From contig JAYELZ010000052.1 of NCBI GenBank assembly GCA_034717835.1, forward strand, positions 1-22,397: a DNA stretch of 22,397 bases, read 5' to 3'. Shown piece after piece: positions 14,396-22,330 of this stretch (the first letter of the stretch is position 1; each line of letters begins with the position of its first letter). The translations under genes were made by a program, and so were the position numbers. Under the pieces are notes generated by a model, which was given only the letters and a program-made list of their open reading frames with translations, did not search any database and was not told the origin of the DNA. Source of the stretch: G713 sp034717835 (GTDB taxonomy: Bacteria; Chloroflexota; Anaerolineae; B4-G1; SLSP01).

Positions 14396-14456
14396 CACTC
14401 TGGATACCTAACCGACCCGAGTTCTCTAGCTAGCGAATCCCGAAGAACATCAGGCT

Positions 14457-14764
14457 ATGGATTGGTCAAAGCATCCCTACTACCCCCGCCCGGACTATCT
14501 CTCATCATCCCGCAAGCGTTTAGCTCCTCAGTTGATCTACAAAGGGAGTATCCTCAATGCTTGGAATAAGAAAATGGCGGTGGCCCTGCATCGGGGTTTT
14601 TATGATACCATGCCCAAACTACCCGAGGTCTCCCCGGAATTAGCCAACCTAGCTTGGCTAGTATACGATCTTATCTATGATAAAAGTCGAAATGTGTATC
14701 AATTCACTCACTGGCGCACTATCTACACGCAGTTCAAACCCGCGCTGGAGTCGCTAACAACACC
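14457..14764 (+). pseudogene. NotI-like type II restriction endonuclease, C-terminal fragment
   Basis: About 102 residues are open from ATG 14457 to the assembly gap. The phrase RPDYLSSSRKRLAPQLIYKG at about residues 11-30, then WNKKMAVALHRGFYDT and AWLVYDL, match my recollection of the C-terminal half of NotI-family PD-(D/E)xK restriction enzymes. The N-terminal half of such enzymes, with the catalytic residues, is absent upstream: homology-like sequence (LANPEEHQA) begins only a few codons before the ATG and is preceded by an in-frame TAG near 14427. The gene therefore looks 5'-truncated and probably inactive, yet a strong promoter stands before it. The adenine-methylase end just past the gap supports a restriction-modification locus. 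Family assignment is from memory and moderate; truncation relative to that family depends on it. Confidence 0.5.
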
Positions 14765-14864
14765 NNNNNNNNNNNNNNNNNNNNNNNNNNNNNNNNNNNN
14801 NNNNNNNNNNNNNNNNNNNNNNNNNNNNNNNNNNNNNNNNNNNNNNNNNNNNNNNNNNNNNNNN
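14765..14864. other. Assembly gap of 100 N
   Basis: Exactly 100 N is a common placeholder for a gap of unknown length. The coding frames on the two sides do not match across 100 bases, and the expected missing sequence (end of the endonuclease plus start of the methylase) is several hundred bases, so the true gap is probably much longer. Confidence 0.95.
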
Positions 14865-15138
14865 TGCCTCGCGTGCTGACGCTGTTCACTTCATCGATCC
14901 GCCGTATAAACGCGCGGGAGCACGTCTGTACACTCATCACGCACTGGATCACGAAGAACTTTTCAGCATCGCAAGCCAACTTACCGGCGACTTCTTGATG
15001 ACCTATGACAATTGCGCCGGCGTGCGCCAACTCGCACAGCAACATGGCTTCGACACGGAAGCCATTGCCATGAAAAACGCTCATCATGCACAGATGACTG
15101 AATTACTCATTGGAACCAATCTCGCTTGGATCAGATAA
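14865..15138 (+). CDS. D12-class adenine DNA methyltransferase, 3' part only
   Basis: The gap removes the start. The remaining 90 residues, read from 14866, carry the catalytic FIDPPY motif near the left end, then RLYTHHALDHEELF, GDFLMTYDN and a typical Dam/D12-like end (HHAQMTELLIG) before TAA at 15136-15138. The enzyme would methylate adenine N6 in double-stranded DNA using SAM and protect against a partner endonuclease. The SAM-binding N-terminal motif and the specificity region are lost in the gap. Its neighbour on the left is the NotI-like endonuclease fragment, the expected restriction partner. Whether the methylase is intact cannot be seen. Confidence 0.88.
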
Positions 15139-15217
15139 CAACTCCCTGGTAGCTAGTCCGTCCCTGTAGGTCAGTCAACACAGGCACTTAATGCCCGCGC
15201 TGCCCCAGCTAACAAAG

Positions 15218-15250
15218 ACCGCCCCCCGCTTGGAGAAAGCGGAGGGCGGT
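15218..15250. terminator. Bidirectional hairpin between convergent genes
   Basis: A 14-position stem with one mismatch (15218-15231 with 15237-15250) and a 5-nt loop lies between the methylase stop (+) and the DUF4340 stop (-). The T-tracts are short on both sides (TGCTATTAGCTT on plus, CTTTGTT on minus), but the stem is very GC-rich. Confidence 0.75.
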
Positions 15251-15272
15251 TGCTATTAGCTTAAAACTGCGA

Positions 15273-16220
15273 TTACTCTGTGGGCGGCGGCTCCAACTGG
15301 AGAAAATCCTCCCGCGCGCTCTCCACCAACGGCTGGAGCAGCGTGGCACTGCCGGTTACGTAGTACTCAGAATCCGAGGCTTTGAGCACGTAGCTCTGCT
15401 TATCGGCCCAATGCGCACCAATAGTCAGTGTATGTGCGCCCTCAGCGTCTCTCAAGGTGATCACCGCACTGGGATCTGCCATACCATAACTCGCCTCTGC
15501 GCTCTTGCCCAGTGGCTGTTGGAGCGAGACGAAGCTGCCTTTACGAACAATTTCCGCGATCTGGCTAGCGTTGACGATCTCATCAGCTGCTAAATCGTCC
15601 AACGTCCAATCATCGGCCTCATCCTTGCTAAAGTTGAAGGCACCGTGGCTATTCTCCAGCGTGACGCTGGTGAGCTCGTTCGCCAGCAAATCAAGATAGC
15701 TCGTCTCCACCCACGAGGCGACTTCCGTGCGCAGCTGCCAGCTGGATAGATCTTCCGTCAGGTAAGTCTCATCCTGGCCCTCCACGCGGAAATGGGTCGC
15801 CGTGTAGCGCGGCGCGGAACCCAGGTAGACGAGGTAAGCGTTACCCTCCGCAGTCTGCCAGATGAGACGCCGCACAAAGTCATCCTCGGCCACCTGAAGC
15901 TGCTGTTGCGCGGCGGCGCTCTGCGCCACTAGATTGCCGGTATCCAAACTGACCAGACTCTCTAACACCGGCGTGATGACGCTATCCTGCACCGGGTAAT
16001 CATCCGCCTCCGGAAGCACCCAGCCGTCAGCCCCTTTGTTGAGCGCCAGACGGTTTCCTTGTTCATCGGTGATCTCCAGCGAGACGATCTCCGTCGCCGT
16101 CAGGTTCGGAAAGAGCAACTCGCCTTTCCCCGTCACGGCCGGCTGCGGCCAGAAGACGATCATAGTTAAGATAACCTGTAAGAGCAACACTGCTGCTAAA
16201 ATCTGTTGATGGCGCTTCAT
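15273..16220 (-). CDS. DUF4340-domain membrane-tethered protein of the Gld-like ABC operon
   Basis: The 315-residue protein has one N-terminal hydrophobic segment (about 7-24) that should anchor it with the rest outside the cytoplasm. The body has the DUF4340 pattern: a strand-rich start (ATEIVSLEITDEQG, then GWVLPEADDYPVQ), repeated beta units and a late TLTIGAHWADKQSYVL segment. DUF4340 genes commonly follow gldG-type genes; their molecular role is not established. ATG 16220 overlaps the stop of the permease gene by 4 bp (ATGA), with GGAGG just upstream, which indicates translational coupling. It is the last gene of the operon, ending at a strong hairpin. Confidence 0.9.
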   Translation of the reverse strand: MKRHQQILAAVLLLQVILTMIVFWPQPAVTGKGELLFPNLTATEIVSLEITDEQGNRLALNKGADGWVLPEADDYPVQDSVITPVLESLVSLDTGNLVAQSAAAQQQLQVAEDDFVRRLIWQTAEGNAYLVYLGSAPRYTATHFRVEGQDETYLTEDLSSWQLRTEVASWVETSYLDLLANELTSVTLENSHGAFNFSKDEADDWTLDDLAADEIVNASQIAEIVRKGSFVSLQQPLGKSAEASYGMADPSAVITLRDAEGAHTLTIGAHWADKQSYVLKASDSEYYVTGSATLLQPLVESAREDFLQLEPPPTE

Positions 16221-19171
16221 GCTTGCACCTCCTCTTTTGCTGACAACTCTCTTTCGTTATCCGCCCTCTGGCGCGGGAGTAATTCCAACGGCGTTAAGTT
16301 GCGCTGGCGATTGCGCGCCACCCAGCCCAAGACCAACAACGAGACCAGGGCTAACACGTAGTTCCCGACCTCCCAGAAAGATTGTCCACCCTCTCCCAAC
16401 GGGTAGAGCATTCGCGAAGCTGTGCCCCGCGCCCGGATATTGAGTAAATCCTCGTCCTCTGTAGCCCAAGCCACGGCGTTCTGCAACAGCTTGAGACTGT
16501 TACGATAACTCTCGCCGCTCAAACGGCTGGAAATCTCAAAGACTGTATCATCCAAGAACTCAGCACTGCCGATCACGACCAGGCGCGCGGATTGCGGGGA
16601 GAACTCGATAGTCGGTGGGATCGTCTCTGGCGTTGCCGGTTCTCCAGCACTCTCCTCAACGGTTCCGGCGCTCTCTTCCATCTCAAAGGGAGAGGGTTTA
16701 TCTTTGAACGCACTCACAAAACTCCCCTTGGCGGAAACTGCCAGCGGATAAGACCCCGTCTCCATCCCCGGGGGGAAACCTAACTCTGGATAGAGTTGGA
16801 AGTCCGGCTGGATGTTGAGCAACCCTTGCTCCGGCTGCGCCTGCACCCAAGCGTTCTCCGTAGATCTGAGAAGCACCGTAACCTCGCGGTCCACGTTCTG
16901 CTCCTCGTCCACCGTGATGGGGGAAGCCCAGTTCAACGTCACCGAGGGCAGATTAGAAACCAGCGAGCTCTCCGCCGCCATATTGTCCGGCAGCACTTTG
17001 ACGAAGAAAGGATAGTCGATGGCCTGCACTTCCTGCACCTGCATATTCCCCACCTGGCGATTGACGATCACCGGGAAGGGATCGTTCTGCGGATCCATCA
17101 CCAGCGATTGTTCCACGGTGAAACCATAACTGGTCAGCAAATCCTGCACGCCGCCCACCAACGGTTGCACGCCCAAACCGCCCGTCATCTGATCCGGCAT
17201 CAAGGTGTAGTTCCCGGCGGCCACAATGACCGCGCCGCCACGCATCAAATACTGATCCACCGCGAAACGCGCCTGATCAGAGAGTATTTGCGGCGCGACC
17301 AAAAGCAATACATCCACATCCACTGAGAGTTGACCGCTCTCCAATGCGACCGTAGTCACCTGATACTCCTCTCTTAGAACCTGCGAAACTGTGTTCCAAG
17401 AGGAGATCGGCTGCTGCTCCTGGCCCATCGCATTCTGCGTAGGCTGTTGGGGCGGCGTCCAGACGCCCACCACCTGCAAGTAGCCGGGCGAGAAGCGTCT
17501 AAGCGCAGCTTCCAGCGACTTCTGCACGCCGGCCTTACTCATATCCACCGGCAGATTAATCACCTGTGCTTCATCCCCCACCTTCAAGACTGGATAGAAG
17601 TAGTAAGTTTGTTGAGAAAATAACGAGACGGCAATCGGCTGCAAGCCATAGAGCTCGTAAAGTTTTTCCCGGTCAATATCACTACCGGCAGCCGTGGGAT
17701 CCACCACTCGGTAGGTGAAGTTGTTATCTGAAGCTTGCGCGGCTATCTCATTCGCCGCCTCCTCAATCAGCGCCGGCGCGGATGCCAGCTGCTCAGGCAA
17801 CGTAGCCGGCGTCAGATAGAGCGTCAACTCGGCCGGACTCTCCAGCGAAGCCAACATCGCGCCCGTGCTCTGGAAACCATAGACAGATTTCTTGATCGTG
17901 CGCGTCAGGTCATATTCCAAGTTGCGCAAATGCACATCCAGCGAGCCATCTCGGCGCGGCTGCACTTCAATCAGATCTTGGAAGTTCAACACCTCACTCT
18001 GATCGCCGTATTGCACTAAAATATCAAAGTAAGCGTTGACAATAGAGGTCGCGTAACGATCCGCCACCTGGAACGGCGAAGGTTGAATGCCATAAATCTG
18101 CCGCGCCTCCTCCTCAAACTCCGGCTGTTGCGCCGGATCAACGATCTCTAAGCGGATACCGCCCCCGGCCGCGACCGCATACTCATGCAACATATCGCGC
18201 ACGGCAGGTACCAGTGGCGCCAGGAGCGGATGAGTTTTCTCACTGAAGTAACCACGAATCAAGAGTGGTTCCTGCAAACTGCTCAAGATATTCTTGGTCG
18301 CCGTGGAGAGCGTGTATTCATTGTCCTCAGTCAGATCCAACCGCAGCGTGCGCAGCGGATACACCCAGATATTGACGAAGAGCAAGTTCACCACCAGCAA
18401 CAGCGAGGTAATCGTGGTTGCCATGCGCTGGGGACGAGCGCGTTCCCCGGTACTCCACCCTTTCGCCTTGAGTGAAAACACGTTGAGCGTCAAGAAAATC
18501 CCGGTGATGGTCAGATAGTAGAGCAAATCCCGCAGATCAACCACCCCCCGCTCAATGCTCTCAAAACGACTGCCGGCGCCGCTAGCTCGGAGCACCTCGC
18601 CCCACATCTGACCGGCAAAATCAGTCACCCCCCCGCTCCCGATCAAGTAGAGCAATCCACAGATCAGCACGGTGGTGATCAACGCCACTATCTGGTTATC
18701 GGTGCGCGAGGAAAGGAAAAGTCCAATGGCCGCGTAAGCCGCCGCCAACAGAATCGAAGCCAAATATCCGCCTACCACTGGGCCCCAATCCAAATTACCC
18801 AGCAGCGAGACGGTCAATGGCAGAAAGAGGGTCAAGAGGAACGCCACCGCGACTAAGGTCACGACGGCCAAGAATTTACCTACGACTAGTTGCAATGTAG
18901 AGACCGGCAATGTCAGCAGTATCTCCAACGTGCCCGAACGCTCTTCCTCACTCCACTGGCGCATAGTCAGCGCCGCCACCAAAAAGATCAACGAAAGTGG
19001 CATCCAGCGGAAGAGCGGGCGCACATCAGCGATACCGCGCGCGAAGAACGTATCCACCCAGAAGAAGGTGAACAACGTCATCGCCAGGAACGCCCCGATG
19101 AAGATCATCGCCAGTGGAGAGCCAAAGTACTCCTTCAACTCCTTGCGCGTAATAGCAAGTATCTCTTTCAT
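16217..19171 (-). CDS. GldF-GldG fusion: ABC-2 permease joined to extracytoplasmic GldG-type domain
   Basis: This 984-residue protein joins two subunits that are usually separate. Residues 1-240 form an ABC-2 permease with about six membrane spans and the conserved EERSGTLEILLTLPVS motif near 76-91. After a further span near 255-275 a long GldG-type extracytoplasmic region (ABC-type uncharacterised transport family) runs to about 930. A final membrane helix follows (about 945-962), with a basic cytoplasmic tail. A low-complexity insert with two EESAG copies and a PATPETIPP run lies near 830-850. The start overlaps the ATPase stop by 4 bp (ATGA), with GGGAGG upstream. In Bacteroidota GldA/F/G support gliding; homologues occur in non-gliding bacteria, so gliding is not implied. 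The substrate is unknown. Confidence 0.92.
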   Translation of the reverse strand: MKEILAITRKELKEYFGSPLAMIFIGAFLAMTLFTFFWVDTFFARGIADVRPLFRWMPLSLIFLVAALTMRQWSEEERSGTLEILLTLPVSTLQLVVGKFLAVVTLVAVAFLLTLFLPLTVSLLGNLDWGPVVGGYLASILLAAAYAAIGLFLSSRTDNQIVALITTVLICGLLYLIGSGGVTDFAGQMWGEVLRASGAGSRFESIERGVVDLRDLLYYLTITGIFLTLNVFSLKAKGWSTGERARPQRMATTITSLLLVVNLLFVNIWVYPLRTLRLDLTEDNEYTLSTATKNILSSLQEPLLIRGYFSEKTHPLLAPLVPAVRDMLHEYAVAAGGGIRLEIVDPAQQPEFEEEARQIYGIQPSPFQVADRYATSIVNAYFDILVQYGDQSEVLNFQDLIEVQPRRDGSLDVHLRNLEYDLTRTIKKSVYGFQSTGAMLASLESPAELTLYLTPATLPEQLASAPALIEEAANEIAAQASDNNFTYRVVDPTAAGSDIDREKLYELYGLQPIAVSLFSQQTYYFYPVLKVGDEAQVINLPVDMSKAGVQKSLEAALRRFSPGYLQVVGVWTPPQQPTQNAMGQEQQPISSWNTVSQVLREEYQVTTVALESGQLSVDVDVLLLVAPQILSDQARFAVDQYLMRGGAVIVAAGNYTLMPDQMTGGLGVQPLVGGVQDLLTSYGFTVEQSLVMDPQNDPFPVIVNRQVGNMQVQEVQAIDYPFFVKVLPDNMAAESSLVSNLPSVTLNWASPITVDEEQNVDREVTVLLRSTENAWVQAQPEQGLLNIQPDFQLYPELGFPPGMETGSYPLAVSAKGSFVSAFKDKPSPFEMEESAGTVEESAGEPATPETIPPTIEFSPQSARLVVIGSAEFLDDTVFEISSRLSGESYRNSLKLLQNAVAWATEDEDLLNIRARGTASRMLYPLGEGGQSFWEVGNYVLALVSLLVLGWVARNRQRNLTPLELLPRQRADNERELSAKEEVQA

Positions 19172-20109
19172 GTTCGCACCTCCCCCGTCGTAGCCAGATT
19201 ATTGAAAACGGTCTCCAGGGTACGCACATCCCGTCGCAATTCAGACAACGGCCAATCATGCCCGCGCGCCAAATCATAGAGTGATGGGCAGAGATCCGTG
19301 GTGGAGTTCCCTAACACGCGATAGGCAGCCCGTCCCTCGGAGTCCGGCAACGTCTCCACGCCGCGTACCCCCGGCAACCGTTGGAGCGCGGCAGCAACCC
19401 CAGACAACTTCTTCCCCAAGATCAACACCGCATCAGAAGTCGCGGCCAACTCCGATAATCGGGCATCGGCCTTGACCTCACCATTCATCAAAATAACCAC
19501 CCGATCACAGAGTGCCTCCACCTCAGAGAGAATATGTGTGGAGTAAAGAATCGTACTATTTTTCGCCAACCGTCGAATCAATTCTCGGACCTCCAAAATC
19601 TGCGTGGGGTCCAACCCGACCGTCGGCTCGTCCAGAATCAAGATGCGCGGCTGATGCAGAAGCGCTTGAGCCAATCCCACCCGTTGTCGAAACCCCTTGC
19701 TCAACTGCCCGATAGGGCGCGTCAACTGCTCCTCCAACCCCGTCGCGTAGACCGCCTCGGAAAGGCAAGCGCGCTGCTCGCTCTCCGGGATCTGGCGCAA
19801 CTCAGCCATCATCTGCAGATACTCCTGAGTCGAAAGTTCCGGATAGAGCGGCGCAGTCTCCGGCAAATAGCCAATCTGCGCCTGCACTGCTCGCGTCTCC
19901 TCCAGCACATCTAATTGATTTATGCGCACCGTCCCTGCATCAGGCTGCAAATAGCCGGTGAGAATCTTGATCAGCGTCGTCTTACCGGCGCCATTCGGCC
20001 CCAATAAGCCCACAACCTCCCCTGCTGCAACCTGGCACGAGACGCCACTCAACGCCTGAATAGCTCCGTATGCTTTAGATAAATTAGTAACTTCGATCAT
20101 ATTGTACAA
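19168..20109 (-). CDS. ABC transporter ATP-binding protein, GldA-like
   Basis: The 313-residue ATPase powers the permease fusion encoded directly downstream. Motifs: Walker A GPNGAGKTT at 37-45, signature LSKGFRQR at 136-143, Walker B LILDEP with D150-E151, and H-loop histidine at 182. The C-terminal 90 residues beyond the core are typical of ABC-2 drug/Gld-type ATPases. The TTG at 20109 stands 5 nt after AGGAGG, the better spacing; the ATG three codons later (20100) would have 14 nt, so I keep TTG. It is the first gene of a three-gene operon with a near-consensus promoter at 20158-20185. Confidence 0.95.
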   Translation of the reverse strand: MYNMIEVTNLSKAYGAIQALSGVSCQVAAGEVVGLLGPNGAGKTTLIKILTGYLQPDAGTVRINQLDVLEETRAVQAQIGYLPETAPLYPELSTQEYLQMMAELRQIPESEQRACLSEAVYATGLEEQLTRPIGQLSKGFRQRVGLAQALLHQPRILILDEPTVGLDPTQILEVRELIRRLAKNSTILYSTHILSEVEALCDRVVILMNGEVKADARLSELAATSDAVLILGKKLSGVAAALQRLPGVRGVETLPDSEGRAAYRVLGNSTTDLCPSLYDLARGHDWPLSELRRDVRTLETVFNNLATTGEVRT

Positions 20110-20157
20110 TTTTCCCTCCTACGCTGCAAAATTCACCTTAAACATAACCAACCGGTA

Positions 20158-20185
20158 ATAATAAGTCCCTGAAAAAAAATGTCAA
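20158..20185 (-). promoter_or_regulatory. Promoter of the ABC/Gld-like operon
   Basis: On the minus strand a perfect -35 TTGACA (20185-20180), a 16-bp spacer that includes a T8 run, and -10 TATTAT (20163-20158, five of six consensus) are in line. The expected transcription start is near 20151, about 42 nt before the TTG start at 20109. Confidence 0.75.
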
Positions 20186-20271
20186 GGTTATTGCGCGGCG
20201 GTAATTTTCCACGTTTTTTTGGGGAGGATCGTAAAGGCGGCTTGTCTCTAAAAAAGCTCCCCCCCACCCTC

Positions 20272-20303
20272 GTAATCTTCCGGCCACCTGGGGGAAGGAT
20301 TAC
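20272..20303. promoter_or_regulatory. Imperfect palindrome between divergent promoters, candidate operator
   Basis: GTAATC-TTCC (20272-20281) is the inverted match of GGAA-GATTAC (20293-20303) with one bulged G at 20297. It lies between the ABC-operon promoter and the extended -10 of the kinase gene, so a regulator bound there could affect either. It could also be a chance hairpin. Confidence 0.3.
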
Positions 20304-20335
20304 TTGACCAAATTACTATCCAACTGACCACTTCA

Positions 20336-20344
20336 TGCTACAAT
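20336..20344 (+). promoter_or_regulatory. Extended -10 of the kinase-rnhA pair
   Basis: TGC-TACAAT forms an extended -10 element. No -35 with good spacing is seen; the nearest TTGACC (20304-20309) is too far. The expected start is near 20351, giving a 30-nt leader with GAGGAG before ATG 20381. Confidence 0.55.
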
Positions 20345-20380
20345 AATTCCCACATCATTCACACAATCGAGGAGAAGAAA

Positions 20381-21730
20381 ATGGGCACCAAGATCACACA
20401 AGTTGTCAAACGCTCTGGAGCAGTAGTCCCCTTCAACAAACAGCGAATCACTCACGCGATTTACCGCGCCGCCGTCTCAGTGGGTGGACGTGACCGCGAG
20501 ACTGCTGAAAAACTGGCCAATGAGGTAGTAAATATCTTAGAGCAAACCTACCCGGCAGGCAGAACCCCCACCGTGGAAGAAATCCAGGATTTGGTAGAAA
20601 GTGTCCTCATTGAGAACGGACACGCTACCACGGCCAAAGCCTACATCCTCTATCGACGCGAACGGGCTCGTCGTCGCCGTCAACGCACCGCAGGCAAATC
20701 TCAACGTGATCCAGAGAACATCCCCTACAAGAAGCTCTGGGAGGTACTCACCTGGGCCATTGATCACGATGTCCACAACATCTACCGGCTCAACGAGCGC
20801 ATCGCGAAGGGACACTTTGCAGAGATTGTCCGCGCCTCCGACGCCGCCTACGAAAAAGATATCGCTGAAGCCGCCGAGCGGATCAAAGAGCGCCAAGATG
20901 AGCTCCGTGTAGTCATCATCGCCGGGCCATCCTCCTCTGGCAAAACCACCACCACCGCCAAAATCAGCGAGCATCTGCAAGCAGCCGGATTAAATTTAGT
21001 AGCCCTCAACGTCGATAACTACTTCTTCAATCTGGAAATGCACCCTCAAGATGAGCATGGCGACCATGATTTTGAGACTCCCCAAGCCCTGGATCTCGAG
21101 CTAATCAACGAACACCTCCGCCGCCTCGTTGCTGGCGAAGAAGTCCACACCCCCTACTACGACTTCAAAACCGGCACCCGGCAAAACGACGTCACCCCGA
21201 TGAAAATCGGCCCTCAGGACATCATTCTAATTGACAGCCTACACGGACTCTATCCGGCTATGACCAAAGATATTGAAGAGACCCGCAAGTTCAAAATTTA
21301 CATCGAAACACTGTTGCAGATGAAAGGACCGGATAACAAATACATCCGCTTCACCGACCTCCGGCTCATGCGGCGCATGTTGCGCGATGCCCGCGAACGC
21401 GCTTACAACCCCAAGCAAACTCTAGAGCATTGGCACTACGTCCGCAGCAGCGAGTTGCGCAACATCATCCCCTACGTCAACAGCACCGATTACATCATCA
21501 ATGGCGCTACTCCTTACGAGTTGCCACTCATGCGGGCACGTCTCTTCAACCATTTTGCTGAGTGGGTCAAAGAATACAAAGATGATCCGTTGCGCTCAGA
21601 TGCCTATCTCCGAGCCAAGCGAGTCCACCAACTACTACAAATCACCTTGCCGGTGGAAGATGACTCCGCCGTCCCGGCCACCTCCCACATCCGCGAATTC
21701 ATCGGTGGCAGTGCCTACGAGCTCCATTAA
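20381..21730 (+). CDS. ATP-cone domain fused to uridine kinase/phosphoribulokinase-like kinase
   Basis: The 449-residue cytosolic protein has an N-terminal ATP-cone (about 4-95: VVKRSGAVVPFNKQRI, then the helix ending YILYRRERAR). A basic linker (about 90-110) follows, then a connecting helical region and a P-loop kinase domain with Walker A GPSSSGKTT at 182-190. DNYFFN and PYYDF lie downstream, and IILIDSLHGLYP resembles the Walker B region of uridine kinases. ATP-cones normally sense ATP/dATP in ribonucleotide reductase and NrdR; archaeal 2-phosphoglycerate kinase also carries one on a related kinase. Nucleotide-controlled phosphorylation of uridine or another small substrate is inferred; the true substrate is open. 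GAGGAG precedes the ATG. The stop codon directly abuts the rnhA start. Confidence 0.9.
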   Translation: MGTKITQVVKRSGAVVPFNKQRITHAIYRAAVSVGGRDRETAEKLANEVVNILEQTYPAGRTPTVEEIQDLVESVLIENGHATTAKAYILYRRERARRRRQRTAGKSQRDPENIPYKKLWEVLTWAIDHDVHNIYRLNERIAKGHFAEIVRASDAAYEKDIAEAAERIKERQDELRVVIIAGPSSSGKTTTTAKISEHLQAAGLNLVALNVDNYFFNLEMHPQDEHGDHDFETPQALDLELINEHLRRLVAGEEVHTPYYDFKTGTRQNDVTPMKIGPQDIILIDSLHGLYPAMTKDIEETRKFKIYIETLLQMKGPDNKYIRFTDLRLMRRMLRDARERAYNPKQTLEHWHYVRSSELRNIIPYVNSTDYIINGATPYELPLMRARLFNHFAEWVKEYKDDPLRSDAYLRAKRVHQLLQITLPVEDDSAVPATSHIREFIGGSAYELH

Positions 21731-22213
21731 ATGCACAGCTGCAAACATGTTACCATCTACACAGACGGCAGCTCTTTAGGCAATCCTGGGCCGGGTGGCT
21801 ATGGCGTAGTTCTACAATTCGGGCCACATCAACGGGAACTCTCAGGAGGCTATCAGCTTACCACTAATAACCGGATGGAACTATTAGCCGCCATCAAAGG
21901 TCTAGCCGCCCTTATCGAACCTTGCCAAGTCGCACTCTACAGCGATTCTCGCTACGTCATTGATGGCATCACCAAAGGTTGGGCTTATCGTTGGCGGGCT
22001 AACCAATGGATGCGGAACAAAAAGGAGCGCGCGCTCAATGCAGATTTATGGGAACAGCTCCTCAAACTCTGTAAAAAACACGCCATAACTTTCTATTGGG
22101 TCCGAGGACATGCTGGAAACGCAGGTAACGAGCGCTGCGATCAGTTGGCCAATGAAGCTGCTCGCGCAGCACAGCTCGCAATTGATGAAGGCTATGAGAC
22201 AGAAAATGCCTGA
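21731..22213 (+). CDS. rnhA: Ribonuclease HI
   Basis: The 160-residue enzyme cuts the RNA strand of RNA-DNA hybrids, including R-loops and replication primers. The catalytic set is complete: D12 in YTDGS, E50 in NRMELLAA, D72 in YSDSRYV and D137 in NERCDQLA, with the loop histidine H127 in RGHAGN. The basic-protrusion-like segment GWAYRWRANQWMRNKKERA is present, as in the E. coli-type enzyme. ATG 21731 follows the upstream TAA with no gap and has no clear ribosome binding site of its own, so it is probably translated by coupling to the kinase gene. A strong intrinsic terminator follows 17 bp after the stop. Confidence 0.97.
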   Translation: MHSCKHVTIYTDGSSLGNPGPGGYGVVLQFGPHQRELSGGYQLTTNNRMELLAAIKGLAALIEPCQVALYSDSRYVIDGITKGWAYRWRANQWMRNKKERALNADLWEQLLKLCKKHAITFYWVRGHAGNAGNERCDQLANEAARAAQLAIDEGYETENA

Positions 22214-22230
22214 CCTTCAGCCACCCAAAA

Positions 22231-22256
22231 AAGGGCGCCCCATAAGGGGCGCCCTT
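22231..22256. terminator. Strong intrinsic terminator after rnhA
   Basis: A perfect 11-bp GC-rich stem (22231-22241 with 22246-22256, loop ATAA) is followed by a T run to 22261 and preceded by a run of A, so it can act in both directions. Confidence 0.95.
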
Positions 22257-22286
22257 TTTTTACAACCAATCCCTAGTCACCAAAAA

Positions 22287-22306
22287 GCGTCCCCGGTGGG
22301 GGACGT
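22287..22306 (-). terminator. Intrinsic terminator of the rRNA transcript
   Basis: The stem 22287-22294 with 22299-22306 (8 bp, one G-U) is followed on the minus strand by TTTTTGG. It lies 24 bp beyond the 3' end of the 5S rRNA gene and should end the rRNA operon. Confidence 0.8.
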
Positions 22307-22330
22307 AGTGGCCCTAAAAAACAGAGTTCT

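Noticed and set aside
14734..15087. Minus-strand frame spanning the gap
   Set aside because: It is open mainly because N positions cannot contain stops, and it is antisense to the D12 methylase end.
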